Shown: in pieces, positions 54,437 to 63,346 of the stretch
How positions within the stretch are numbered: the first letter of the stretch is position 1
How the letters are laid out: each line of letters begins with the position of its first letter
Source of the DNA: an uncultured Paracoccaceae bacterium
GTDB lineage: Bacteria; Pseudomonadota; Alphaproteobacteria; Rhodobacterales; Rhodobacteraceae
Direction: 5' to 3'
DNA length: 64,000 nucleotides
NCBI GenBank assembly: GCA_947500005.1
Contig: CANMQJ010000005.1
Coordinates: 124,001 to 188,000, forward strand
The notes under the pieces: model-generated
What the model was told of the DNA's origin: nothing
What the model saw: the letters and a program-made list of their open reading frames with translations, nothing else
Databases searched by the model: none
Translations under genes and position numbers: made by a program

Positions 54437-54519
54437 AAGCAGTCAGGGGAATGGCGGCGGAACGGGGCCATGGGACGAGGCGTTTCATCGCCAATAGAAA
54501 CCTGACCGGAGGACTCTTC

Positions 54520-55080
54520 ATGTTCCGTTCCATCCTTGCCGCAACCATGGTCGCCGCGCTGAGCCTCGGCGCGCTGGATGCAGCCGCCGCCACTTATCGC
54601 GATCAGGATGTCGCGATCACGACAGTGCCGGAGCTCGACGTCCCGCGCTACATGGGGCTGTGGTACGAGATTGCGCGTTATCCCAACAACTTCGAGGAGA
54701 ATTGCGTGGGCGTGACGGCCGAGTATGCGCAGCGCGAGGACGGCAAGATCAAGGTGGTCAACACCTGCCGCAAGGGCAGTCTGGATGGCCCGGTCGAGAA
54801 AGCCGAGGGCGTGGCCAAGCTGGTTGGGCCGGGGAAGCTGTCGGTGAGCTTCGTGCCGTGGCTCTCCTGGTTGCCTTTCACCAACGGTGACTATTGGGTG
54901 CTGGACGTGACCGACGGCTACGAGGTGGCCGTGGTCGGCAATCCCGATGGGTCCAGTGGCTGGATCCTCGCACGTGAACCGGAGATCAGCGATGCGCAGT
55001 TCGAGGCCGCCACCGCTGTGTTGCAACAAAACGGCTACGACCTTGCGGCGCTGACACGGGTGCCGCAGCCGCCGAAATGA
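54520..55080 (+). CDS. Lipocalin-family periplasmic/secreted protein (Blc-like)
   Basis: A 186-aa protein with CGGAGGA upstream of ATG 54520. Signal peptide MFRSILAATMVAALSLGALDAAAA, without a lipobox Cys. The lipocalin signature is DVPRYMGLWYEIARYPNNFE, followed by NTCRKGSLDGP and NGDYWVLDVTDGYEVAVVG. Bacterial lipocalins bind fatty acids or lysophospholipids. It sits between two carnitine genes; whether it serves that pathway or is a passenger is unclear. Confidence 0.9.
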   Translation: MFRSILAATMVAALSLGALDAAAATYRDQDVAITTVPELDVPRYMGLWYEIARYPNNFEENCVGVTAEYAQREDGKIKVVNTCRKGSLDGPVEKAEGVAKLVGPGKLSVSFVPWLSWLPFTNGDYWVLDVTDGYEVAVVGNPDGSSGWILAREPEISDAQFEAATAVLQQNGYDLAALTRVPQPPK

Positions 55081-55103
55081 CAGGGCAGGGCTCTGGCCCT
55101 GTC
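55079..55103 (+). terminator. Hairpin at the lipocalin stop codon
   Basis: GACAGGGC (55079-55086) pairs with GCCCTGTC (55096-55103) over a 9-nt loop and includes the last two bases of the lipocalin TGA. It could terminate the upstream transcript or adjust expression of the downstream dehydrogenase. No T-run follows. Confidence 0.4.
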
Positions 55104-55181
55104 CGATATGACCCCGCCGGCAGTCCGCGCGGGGCCGAAGCAACGGGCGCGTGAGGCGCCAGCGACCGAAAGGGCAGGGAC

Positions 55182-56660
55182 ATGGGACTGGGACAGGGCC
55201 GCGTGGCGGCAATCATCGGCGGCGGGGTAATCGGCGGCGGCTGGGCCGCGCGCTTCCTGCTCAATGGCTGGGACGTGCGGGTCTTTGACCCCGACCCGCA
55301 GGCCAAGCGCAAGATCGGCGAGGTGCTGGACAATGCCCGCCTGTCGCTGCCGGGACTCAGCGACCTGCCTCTGCCTGAGGAGGGCGCGCTCAGCTTCCAT
55401 GACGAGCTGGCCGAGGCTGTCCGGGGTGCCGAATGGATCCAGGAAAGCGTGCCCGAGCAACTGGCGCTCAAGCTCAAGGTCTATGCCCAGATCCAGTCCG
55501 CCTGCGACGTGGAGGCCATAATCGGCTCCTCGACTTCGGGTTTCAAACCCTCGGAATTGCAGGAGGGCGCTGCACGAGCCGGCCAGATCGTGGTCACCCA
55601 TCCGTTCAACCCAGTATACCTGCTGCCGCTGATCGAACTGGTTACAACCGAGGCCAATGACGCGGCGCATATAGAGCGGGCCAAGGCCCTTCTCAATTCG
55701 CTGGGCCTTTTCCCGCTGCATGTAAAGAAGGAGATCGACGCCCATATCGCCGACCGCTTTCTTGAAGCCGTCTGGCGCGAGGCGCTTTGGCTGGTGAAGG
55801 ACGGCATCGCCACGACCGAGGAGATCGATGACGCCATCCGGATGGGATTCGGCATCCGCTGGGCGCAGATGGGCCTGTTCGAGACCTATCGCGTCGCGGG
55901 GGGCGAGGCCGGGATGCGGCATTTCATGGCGCAGTTCGGCCCGGCGCTGAAATGGCCCTGGACCAAGCTGATGGACGTGCCCGAATTCACCGAAGAGCTG
56001 GTCGACCTGATCGCCGACCAGTCCGACGCGCAATCGGGAATGCACTCGATCCGCGAACTCGAACGCATCCGCGACACCAACCTTGTCGGCATGATGCGCG
56101 CGCTCAAGGCGCAGGATTGGGGGGCGGGCGCCGTGCTCAACCGACATGACGCGGGCCGCAAGCGCGAGGCCCTTCCCGATCTCGACACCGCGGACCTCTC
56201 CCGGCCGATCCTGACACTCTCGCGCGCCGTGCCGCTGGATTGGACCGACTATAACGGCCACATGAACGAGGCACGCTACCTGGAGGCCTTTGCTGCCGCC
56301 AGCGACCGGTTCATGGAGATCATCGGCTGCGACGCAGATTATATCGCGGGCGGCGGCAGCTATTTTACCGCCGAGACCCATATCCGCCACTTGGGCGAGG
56401 CCCATGCCGGAAGTCGTATCGCGGTGCGTACGCAGATGCTGCTGGGGCAGGGGAAGAAGCTGCATCTCTTCCATTCCATGTTCGCGGGGGAGGACCTGAT
56501 CGCAACCTGCGAAAGCTTCATGCTCCATGTGAGCCTCGAGAGCCGACGGCCCTGTCCGCCCTCGGAGGAGATCGAGGCCGCCATGTCCCGTATCGCGCAA
56601 GCGCAGGCCGGGCTGGGGTACCCCGAGGGGGCAGGAAGCGCGATCCGCAAGCCGGCATGA
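55182..56660 (+). CDS. lcdH: L-carnitine 3-dehydrogenase fused to betainyl-CoA thioesterase
   Basis: A 492-aa two-domain enzyme. Residues 1 to about 315 are a 3-hydroxyacyl-CoA-dehydrogenase-like domain: NAD site AAIIGGGVIGGGWAARFLLNGWDV, catalytic His in VVTHPFNPVYLLPLIEL, and VKKEIDAHIADRFLEAVWREAL. Residues about 340-470 are a 4-hydroxybenzoyl-CoA-type thioesterase (LDWTDYNGHMNEARYLEAF, including the catalytic-type DYNGHMN). In separate form these are CdhA and CdhB; the fusion oxidises carnitine and releases glycine betaine from betainyl-CoA, with BKACE acting between the two. Overlaps the SDR gene by 4 nt. Confidence 0.94.
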   Translation: MGLGQGRVAAIIGGGVIGGGWAARFLLNGWDVRVFDPDPQAKRKIGEVLDNARLSLPGLSDLPLPEEGALSFHDELAEAVRGAEWIQESVPEQLALKLKVYAQIQSACDVEAIIGSSTSGFKPSELQEGAARAGQIVVTHPFNPVYLLPLIELVTTEANDAAHIERAKALLNSLGLFPLHVKKEIDAHIADRFLEAVWREALWLVKDGIATTEEIDDAIRMGFGIRWAQMGLFETYRVAGGEAGMRHFMAQFGPALKWPWTKLMDVPEFTEELVDLIADQSDAQSGMHSIRELERIRDTNLVGMMRALKAQDWGAGAVLNRHDAGRKREALPDLDTADLSRPILTLSRAVPLDWTDYNGHMNEARYLEAFAAASDRFMEIIGCDADYIAGGGSYFTAETHIRHLGEAHAGSRIAVRTQMLLGQGKKLHLFHSMFAGEDLIATCESFMLHVSLESRRPCPPSEEIEAAMSRIAQAQAGLGYPEGAGSAIRKPA

Positions 56661-57418
56661 GCGCCCGTGTCCTGATTACCGCGGGTGCATCTGGGCTGGG
56701 CCGCGCCATGGCCGAGGCTTTCGAGGCCGCCGACGCGCGGGTGTGGATCGCCGACCTGGACGCGGAGGCATTGACGGATTGCCCCGAGAGCTGGCGACGC
56801 ACGCGCGTGGATGTCTCGGATGAGGACGCCGTGCGCGACCTCTTCTCCGAGATCGAGACGGAGTGGGACGGGCTCGACACGCTTTGCGCCAATGCCGGCG
56901 TCGCCGGGCCGACCGCGCTGGTCGAGGATGTCGCGCTGTCCGAATGGCGTACTTGCTTGGCCGTCAATCTGGACGGCACGTTCCTTTGCGCGAAATATTC
57001 CGCCCCGCTGATGAAGCGGCAGGGCTCGGGCGCGATGATCCTGACCTCCTCCACCGCCGGGCAATACGGCTTTCCCTATCGCTCGCCCTACGCCGCGGCG
57101 AAATGGGGCGTGGTCGGCCTCGGCAAGACCCTGGCGATGGAGTTGGGGCCGCACAACATTCGCTGCAACGTCATCTGTCCCGGGGCGGTCGAGGGGCCGC
57201 GGATGGAGGGCGTTCTGACACGCGAGGCCGCCGCCAAGCGGATGACTCGCGATCAGGTTTATGCGGGCTACGCCTCAGGCACGTCGATGGGACGCTTTGT
57301 CGAGGCGCGCGACGTGGCGGCGATGGCGGTTTTCCTCGCTTCGGATGCCGCGCGGCTGATCTCGGGACAGGTGATCGCGGTGGACGGACACACGGTCAAC
57401 CCCGACCCTCAGGTCTAG
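56657..57418 (+). CDS. Short-chain dehydrogenase/reductase
   Basis: A 253-aa SDR translated from an ATGA overlap with the carnitine dehydrogenase fusion. The NAD(P) site reads TAGASGLG, with Ala in place of the usual first Gly of TGxxxGxG. CANAG, the catalytic Ser (SSTAGQYGF) and YAAAK are present. The C-terminal substrate loop is typical. The co-transcribed carnitine genes suggest a role with a carnitine-related or acetoacetate-derived product, but this is unproved. Confidence 0.9.
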   Translation: MSARVLITAGASGLGRAMAEAFEAADARVWIADLDAEALTDCPESWRRTRVDVSDEDAVRDLFSEIETEWDGLDTLCANAGVAGPTALVEDVALSEWRTCLAVNLDGTFLCAKYSAPLMKRQGSGAMILTSSTAGQYGFPYRSPYAAAKWGVVGLGKTLAMELGPHNIRCNVICPGAVEGPRMEGVLTREAAAKRMTRDQVYAGYASGTSMGRFVEARDVAAMAVFLASDAARLISGQVIAVDGHTVNPDPQV

Positions 57419-58278
57419 CCCGCGATCCGCATCCTCTCGCTGCGAAGATGATCGGGCAGTTGTCGGGCGGTCAGGTCGGCCTCGCGCACAAGCCGGTCGA
57501 AATGGCGCGTGAAGATTTCGATCCGGTCGCGATCGCGAAAGGCCATGTAGTGGCTGCCCGCGTAGAAGACACAGAGCAACGGGCCAAAGACGGTGAGCGG
57601 GGCGGAATAAAGACGCTTGGCATCGAAAAGATAGAGCCGTAGCCGCGGATAGAGCTGCTCGCAGAGATCGATCAGCCGGTCGATCTGTTCCAGCCGCGCG
57701 GCCAGGGGCAGCCCATCGTAATAGCCCACCCCATGCACGAAGCTGTGCATCTCGTAGAGGGGTAGGGCCATTTCGTAATCCGATTGCGCCTGCCGCATCC
57801 AGGCCAGCCGGTCCTCCGACGCGCCGATGGCCTGATCGGCCGTACGCCCCAGATGCGGGGCATATTCCCATTCGATCAGGGCGCGCGTCTTGAGCATGTC
57901 CGGCAGGGCAGCCGGGACATGCCGGATCTTGTAGCCGGCCGCCTCGCGGTGCCACTCGAAGATACGCTGATCCACCAGCGCGCGGGGGGCCTCGGTCACT
58001 GACAGGGCACCCGCCAGCAATTCGGCCGCGCGTTCGGGCCGGTCAGAAAGGCTGAGCAGCCAGTCCGAGGACACCCCCAGCGCCGCGGCGCAGGCACCGA
58101 CCACATGGGCATTGGGAAGCCGTGCTCCCTCGTCGGTGAGAAGCTGCGAAATCGTGGAACGGTCGACCCCGACGGCGCGGGCGAGGCCGCTTTGGGTCTC
58201 CCCCTGGGCCTGCATGGCCTCGGCCAGCCTCGACCGGAACCTCTGCGCCCGGACGCGTTTGTCGACTCTTTCGATCAT
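57415..58278 (-). CDS. XRE-type helix-turn-helix regulator with large C-terminal domain
   Basis: A 287-aa regulator. N-terminal XRE helix-turn-helix (GETQSGLARAVGVDRSTISQLLTDEG). The C-terminal ~200 residues are of unknown fold, with aromatic-rich segments (MHSFVHGVGYYDGLPLAARLEQID, GSHYMAFRDRDRIEIFTRHF). Its stop overlaps that of the SDR gene by 4 nt, convergent. Two palindromes cover its start (listed separately), which suggests autoregulation. The divergent desaturase gene may be another target. Confidence 0.85.
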   Translation of the reverse strand: MIERVDKRVRAQRFRSRLAEAMQAQGETQSGLARAVGVDRSTISQLLTDEGARLPNAHVVGACAAALGVSSDWLLSLSDRPERAAELLAGALSVTEAPRALVDQRIFEWHREAAGYKIRHVPAALPDMLKTRALIEWEYAPHLGRTADQAIGASEDRLAWMRQAQSDYEMALPLYEMHSFVHGVGYYDGLPLAARLEQIDRLIDLCEQLYPRLRLYLFDAKRLYSAPLTVFGPLLCVFYAGSHYMAFRDRDRIEIFTRHFDRLVREADLTARQLPDHLRSERMRIAG

Positions 58279-58294
58279 ATGATGATATTTATCA
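58274..58294. promoter_or_regulatory. Overlapping palindromes at the XRE gene start
   Basis: ATCATATGAT (58274-58283) is a perfect palindrome spanning the XRE ATG, and TGATA-TT-TATCA (58283-58294) is an inverted repeat just upstream. Together they form an AT-rich patch in a GC-rich region, placed to block both initiation and translation. Likely an autoregulatory operator, by position only. Confidence 0.45.
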
Positions 58295-58388
58295 CAGATG
58301 ATGAGTTTTGTTAATCACATTCCGAATTCTCACAGGTGACCGTCAAAGGTAACGTCTCCGTGACACCTCGAATGGGACAGGAGACGGA

Positions 58389-59363
58389 ATGGACTTGGGC
58401 CAGCACCCCGCGTTGCGGGAACAGCAGACTTGTGCGCACGAACTGGACGAACAACCGATCGCGGACCGCGTGCCGGGCGTGGACAGCCCGGAATGGACGA
58501 CCTTCGCGCTGATCGTCGCAACCTATGTGCTTTGGAGCATGGCGCTGTTCTGGCTGACACCCGTTTCGGTCCTTCTCGCGGTGCTTGTCACCGGAGTGCT
58601 TGCCGCGCTGCACTCTTCGTTGACCCATGAGGTGCTGCATGGCCACCCGTTCCGGTCGCGCCATCTGAACGAGGCGCTCATGGCGCTGCCGCTTACGCTG
58701 GCGATCCCCTATAACCGGTTTCGCGACCTGCATCTGGCGCATCATCTCGATGCCAATCTGACCGATCCCTATGACGACCCCGAAAGCAACTATCTCGACC
58801 CGGCGCGCTGGCACGCATTGCCTCGCTGGAAGCAGCGCCTACTGGCGCTCAACAACACCCTGGCGGGGCGGATGGTCCTGGGGCCGGTCATCGGGCAGGC
58901 GTCCTTCATGGCCGAGGAATGGCGCCTGGCGCGAGGGGGTGACCGGGCGGTCCTGCTGGCATGGGCGCTGCACCTTCCCGGCATGGCGGTGGTGCTCTGG
59001 ATCGTGGCGCTGTCGCCCATGTCGATCTGGGCCTACATCTGCGCGGCCTATCTGGGTCTTGCGCTGCTCAAGATCCGGACCTTCCTGGAGCACCGTGCGC
59101 ATGAGAAGGCCCGCGGCCGCACAGTGATTGTCGAGGATCGCGGCCCTTTGGCTTTTCTGTTCCTGAACAACAACTACCACGTCGTTCATCACATGAATCC
59201 AGGAGCGCCCTGGTACGCGTTGCCCGGTCTCTACCAAAAGGGGAAGATGCGCTATCTCGCGGTGAACGAAGGCTATGTCTACAGATCCTATGCCGAGATT
59301 TTCCGCCAGCATTTCTGGCGCGCCAAGGATCCAGTGCCGCATCCTCTCTGGCGCAGGGGGTGA
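58389..59363 (+). CDS. Membrane fatty acid desaturase/hydroxylase-family protein
   Basis: A 324-aa membrane protein. Three His boxes: HEVLHGH, HLAHH and NNNYHVVHH, with the NNNYHxxHH form seen in small bacterial desaturases and carotenoid hydroxylase-like proteins. Several hydrophobic segments surround them (TTFALIVATYVLWSMALFW, AVLLAWALHLPGMAVVLWIVALS). It would introduce a double bond or hydroxyl into a lipid using a di-iron centre; substrate unknown. Divergent from the XRE regulator. Confidence 0.9.
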   Translation: MDLGQHPALREQQTCAHELDEQPIADRVPGVDSPEWTTFALIVATYVLWSMALFWLTPVSVLLAVLVTGVLAALHSSLTHEVLHGHPFRSRHLNEALMALPLTLAIPYNRFRDLHLAHHLDANLTDPYDDPESNYLDPARWHALPRWKQRLLALNNTLAGRMVLGPVIGQASFMAEEWRLARGGDRAVLLAWALHLPGMAVVLWIVALSPMSIWAYICAAYLGLALLKIRTFLEHRAHEKARGRTVIVEDRGPLAFLFLNNNYHVVHHMNPGAPWYALPGLYQKGKMRYLAVNEGYVYRSYAEIFRQHFWRAKDPVPHPLWRRG

Positions 59364-59382
59364 ATTCGGGCGATAGGGGGCC

Positions 59383-60285
59383 ATGAGCCTCTGGATCCCA
59401 GTCACCCTTGCCGCCGCTCTGTTTCAGACCGTGCGGTTCATGCTGCAGAAATCGCTGAGTACGGTGAAACTCTCGCCGGCGGGCGCGACATTTGCCCGCT
59501 TCGCTTATTCCGCACCGCTTATTGCGCTGGCGCTCCTCGCCTATCTTACCTTCGCCGGCCAGGCGCTGCCGCCGCTGACGGCCGGCTTTTGGGGTTTCGT
59601 GATGGTGGGTGGCACGTCGCAGATACTCGCCACGATCTGCGTCGTTGCCCTGTTCAAGCAACGCAATTTCGCGGTCGGTATCACCTTCAAGAAGACCGAG
59701 GTGATCCAGACCGCGCTGGTGGGCTTCGTGATCCTGGGCGAGGGTGTCTCGACCGGTGCGCTGGTCGCGATCCTTCTGGGGCTGGTGGCCGTGCTACTGC
59801 TGTCGCACGTGCCGGGGACGCCGGGCACCTGGTTACGGCACTTGACCAATCGCGCCTCGGGGCTGGGGCTGGCCTCGGGCGTACTCTTTGCCTTTTCGGC
59901 GGTCAGCTATCGCGGCGCGTCGCTGCAACTCGGCGACGGCGAGGCGGTGTTCCGCGCGGCCGTCACGCTGACGGCGGTGACTGCGTTCCAGATGCTCTCG
60001 ATGGGGCTGTGGCTCTACTTGCGCGACCGCGAGGAGTTGCGCGCGGTCTGGGCCACGCGCTCCACCGGTGTCTTCGTTGGGCTGACCAGCATGGGCGGTT
60101 CCTTCTGCTGGTTCTGGGCCTTCACCTTGCAGAATGCCGCCTATGTAAAGGCGCTGGGGCAGGTGGAACTGATCTTTTCCCTGCTGGCCTCGACACTGTT
60201 CTTTCGCGAAACGGTCACCCGACGCGAGTTGATGGGCATGGCCTTGCTGGGCCTGTCCATCCTCGCGCTGGTGCTGACGATCTGA
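59383..60285 (+). CDS. DMT-family (EamA) transporter
   Basis: A 300-aa membrane protein with ten predicted helices, 19 nt after the desaturase stop on the same strand, probably one operon. EamA repeats are visible: LLALLAYLTFAG-type first half, with NFAVGITFKKTEVIQTALVGFVILGEGVSTGAL, and the second half LGQVELIFSLLASTLFFRETVTRRELMG. Substrate unknown. Confidence 0.91.
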   Translation: MSLWIPVTLAAALFQTVRFMLQKSLSTVKLSPAGATFARFAYSAPLIALALLAYLTFAGQALPPLTAGFWGFVMVGGTSQILATICVVALFKQRNFAVGITFKKTEVIQTALVGFVILGEGVSTGALVAILLGLVAVLLLSHVPGTPGTWLRHLTNRASGLGLASGVLFAFSAVSYRGASLQLGDGEAVFRAAVTLTAVTAFQMLSMGLWLYLRDREELRAVWATRSTGVFVGLTSMGGSFCWFWAFTLQNAAYVKALGQVELIFSLLASTLFFRETVTRRELMGMALLGLSILALVLTI

Positions 60286-60297
60286 AGAGCGCGAGCC

Positions 60298-61686
60298 TTA
60301 GCCCGCGCGCCTTTCCTCGAAGCTTTTGGCGATGAAGCTGGGCAGGTGGTCGCCCATGCCCACGACCGCCTTGTCGCGAGGCTCGCGGCGGGGCTTGCCG
60401 CCCTCGGTGGTGCGACCGCGCGGTTTGCGGGCGGGCTTGTCCTCGTTCTGATCGCTCGCTGCCTCGACGGGTACCTCTTCGGGCGGACGCTCATCGGCAG
60501 TATCCCTGCTGCGGCGGGTGCGGGTCGGAGTCCCGGGCAGGTCGGGGGTCTCGATCCGGGGGATGTCCTTCTGGATCAGCGCTTCGATCGCGGCCAGCGC
60601 CTTTTCGTCGCGCGGCACGCAGATCATCAACGCCTTGCCCTTGCGGCCCGCACGGCCTGTCCGACCGATCCGGTGGACATAATCCTCGGCATGGCCGGGC
60701 ACGTCGTAGTTGAACACATGGCTCACGCTGGGTACGTCGAGCCCACGCGCCGCCACGTCCGAGGCGATCAGGAAACGCAGGCTGCCTTCGCGGAACCCTT
60801 CCAACGTGCGTGTCCGCTGGCTCTGGTCCAGATCGCCATGGATGGGCGCCGCGTCATAACCGTGCTTCTTGAGAGACTTGGCAACGATATCGACATCCGT
60901 CTTGCGGTTGCAAAAGATGATCGCATTGGTGCAGGCCTCGCCCTCGCCGTCGATCAACGCGCGCAGTATGTCGCGCTTTTCCTTCGCTTCGCGGTCCTTG
61001 CGGCTGGCCTTGAACATCGCCACGCCCTGTTCGATCGTCTCGGATGCGGTGGCCTGGCGCGCAACCTCGATCCGGGCCGGGGCCGACAGGAACGTATTGG
61101 TGATCCGCTCGATCTCGGGCGCCATGGTGGCCGAGAAGAACAGCGTCTGTCGGGTAAAGGGCGTGAGCGAGAAAATGCGTTCGATATCGGGGATGAACCC
61201 CATGTCGAGCATCCGGTCGGCCTCGTCCACCACCATGATCTCGATGCCGGTGAGCAGAAGCTTGCCGCGTTCGAAATGGTCCAGCAGCCGCCCCGGCGTC
61301 GCGATCAGCACGTCGACGCCCTTGTCGATCAGCGTGTCCTGTTCCTTGAAGCTCACGCCGCCGATCAGCAGCGCCTTGGTCAGCTTCACATGCTTGGAGT
61401 AGGTGTCGAAATTCTCGGCCACCTGCGCGGCCAGTTCCCGCGTCGGGCAGAGGACCAGGCTGCGGGGCATCCGCGCCCGCGCACGACCGCGCGCCAGTCG
61501 CGTGATCATGGGCAGGACGAACCCTGCGGTCTTGCCGGTGCCGGTCTGGGCGATGCCCAGCACGTCCTTCCCTTCCAGCGCGGGGGGAATCGCCCCCTCC
61601 TGGATCGGGGTCGGGGTTTCATATCCCGCCTCCTCAATAGCCTTGAGGACCTTGGGGTTCAGGTTCAGTTCTGAGAATTTTGTCAT
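60298..61686 (-). CDS. rhlE: DEAD-box ATP-dependent RNA helicase (RhlE-like)
   Basis: A 462-aa helicase starting MTKFSELNLNPKVLKAIEEAGYETPTPIQ at 61686; a longer frame is present but is not needed. Motifs: Q motif YETPTPIQEGAIP, Walker A AQTGTGKT, PTRELA, TPGRLLDHFE, DEAD box VDEADRMLDMGF, SAT, and HRIGRTGRAG. The C-terminal tail is basic and Arg/Lys/Pro-rich, as in RhlE proteins. It unwinds RNA duplexes in ribosome assembly or RNA decay. Confidence 0.94.
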   Translation of the reverse strand: MTKFSELNLNPKVLKAIEEAGYETPTPIQEGAIPPALEGKDVLGIAQTGTGKTAGFVLPMITRLARGRARARMPRSLVLCPTRELAAQVAENFDTYSKHVKLTKALLIGGVSFKEQDTLIDKGVDVLIATPGRLLDHFERGKLLLTGIEIMVVDEADRMLDMGFIPDIERIFSLTPFTRQTLFFSATMAPEIERITNTFLSAPARIEVARQATASETIEQGVAMFKASRKDREAKEKRDILRALIDGEGEACTNAIIFCNRKTDVDIVAKSLKKHGYDAAPIHGDLDQSQRTRTLEGFREGSLRFLIASDVAARGLDVPSVSHVFNYDVPGHAEDYVHRIGRTGRAGRKGKALMICVPRDEKALAAIEALIQKDIPRIETPDLPGTPTRTRRSRDTADERPPEEVPVEAASDQNEDKPARKPRGRTTEGGKPRREPRDKAVVGMGDHLPSFIAKSFEERRAG

Positions 61687-61852
61687 ATGTGTCCGAAGTT
61701 TGCGGACACTGCACTTGGCCCGCACCTGCTTGTCTTGGCCGGGCCCGGATGGCCGCGCGCATCTCGCGCGCCGTGGCGGCTGGAGCGGACATAACAAAAA
61801 GATAGGCCAGCGTCAATTTCTGCGCTGCGGCAGGCCTTTGCCGTGCAGCGGT

Positions 61853-62788
61853 TCAGCAATAGCCGGCAAAATGTTTCGCGCGCTTGGCCTCAAGGTCCAG
61901 AGAACGCTCGAGCAGCATCCCGCGTTCGGCGAGCCTGTCGCGGACCCCGGGGGCGATGGCGTTCATTTCGTCGAAGAAGGCGCGAAGTCCCGCTTCCCCT
62001 TGCTCGGCCTCGATCCCCGAGAGCAGTTCGTGCATCGAAAGGCCGCCGTGGGACGCGGGCACATTCGTTGCCATACCGGGCCGATAGGACCCTCGCGTGA
62101 GGCGATAACGGTAAACGGCCAGCCAATGATCCCAGTCCCTGGCATGGCGATGGAGCAGGTCCACCTCTGGCAGTTCCATCCCGCCCTCGACCATCTGGCC
62201 CGCCTGGAACAGGTTGTGGATGCGGAAACTGATCTTCTTCATCCCGGTGCGCGCGAAAAGCTTGCCCGCGACATGGCTCATGAAACCACCCTTCACGAAG
62301 GCGCCATAGGACGGATAGATCGCGCGCACCGTTTCATCACGCGTCGGCCCCGCCGGGATGAAGGCCTTGTACAGACCCTGGGCGCAGGCGAGTGATTCCG
62401 CTGGTCTCATCCGCGCCGTAGGGCAATTGGCGGGCAGGGCGCCCAGATGCGTGGCTACATCGCCTCTGGGCCACATGAACTCGTCCACGTCGATATGCGC
62501 CAGCCAGTCCACATCTGCACGGTTGTAGGCATGAGTCGCATTCGCCGTCTGGCGACTTTGGTGTTTGTCGGGCCGCTCACGCTTGCGCTTTTCCCAATAG
62601 GCCGGGTCGCAGGTGAAGACGCGAACTCTTGGATGGGTTTTGAGGGTCTCATGTGCCTCTGCGTTCGGTTCGTCGAGATAGATGAACAAACGATGCGCGC
62701 CCAAGTCCAGATGATGGGCGGCAAAGTTCAGGATTTCGCTCGCGGGCGCCTTGACGGTGGAAACCACGCCCCATCGGGTCTCTGACAT
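61853..62788 (-). CDS. Glycosyltransferase family 2-like protein
   Basis: A 311-aa protein starting MSETRWGVVSTVKAPASEILNF. The pattern is that of the Glyco_tranf_2_4 (GT2-like) family: HHLDLGAHRLFIYLDEPN, and WLAHIDVDEFMWP with a DVD metal motif. It has no membrane segment. Substrate and acceptor are unknown; likely lipopolysaccharide or surface polysaccharide related. Confidence 0.85.
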   Translation of the reverse strand: MSETRWGVVSTVKAPASEILNFAAHHLDLGAHRLFIYLDEPNAEAHETLKTHPRVRVFTCDPAYWEKRKRERPDKHQSRQTANATHAYNRADVDWLAHIDVDEFMWPRGDVATHLGALPANCPTARMRPAESLACAQGLYKAFIPAGPTRDETVRAIYPSYGAFVKGGFMSHVAGKLFARTGMKKISFRIHNLFQAGQMVEGGMELPEVDLLHRHARDWDHWLAVYRYRLTRGSYRPGMATNVPASHGGLSMHELLSGIEAEQGEAGLRAFFDEMNAIAPGVRDRLAERGMLLERSLDLEAKRAKHFAGYC

Positions 62789-62899
62789 GGAACAAGAATG
62801 CGGCGAGCCGGGAAGGCGCGCAAGAGGGCGCAGGAACAGGCACCCGGTTCATGCGTTGACTGCCTCGGCACGGCAACAATCCACACATAGGAGGATCCC

Positions 62900-63328
62900 A
62901 TGATCACCAAGACCGGCTCTGCCCGTTGGGAAGGCACCCTGAAAGAGGGCACTGGCCATGTCTCCACCGAATCCGGCGCGCTGAGCGAACAGCCCTACGG
63001 GTTCAATACGCGGTTCGAGGGCAAACCCGGAACCAACCCCGAGGAACTGATCGGCGCAGCCCATGCGGGCTGCTTCTCGATGGCGCTTTCGATGGTGCTG
63101 GGCGAGTCCGGCCTTACAGCCGACAGTATCGAGACGACTGCCAAGGTCGGACTCGAAGAAAAGGATGGTGGCTTTGCTATCACGAAGATCCACCTCGACG
63201 TGACGGCCAGCATTCCGGGCGCCTCTGCAGACGATTTCGCCAAGGCGGCGCAGACCGCAAAGGAGAATTGCCCGCTCTCCAAGGTGCTGGCGGCGGCAGA
63301 GATCACGATGGACGCACGGCTTGCATGA
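62900..63328 (+). CDS. OsmC/Ohr-family peroxiredoxin
   Basis: A 142-aa protein with AGGAGG just before the ATG. The two catalytic Cys are in HAGCFSMALSMVLG and KENCPLSKVL at the spacing of OsmC; Arg and Glu of the active site are in RFEGKPGTNPEELIGAAHAG. It reduces organic hydroperoxides by a dihydrolipoyl or thiol route. Convergent with the ExoD gene. Confidence 0.95.
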   Translation: MITKTGSARWEGTLKEGTGHVSTESGALSEQPYGFNTRFEGKPGTNPEELIGAAHAGCFSMALSMVLGESGLTADSIETTAKVGLEEKDGGFAITKIHLDVTASIPGASADDFAKAAQTAKENCPLSKVLAAAEITMDARLA

Positions 63329-63346
63329 CTGACCGCTGCACGCCGG

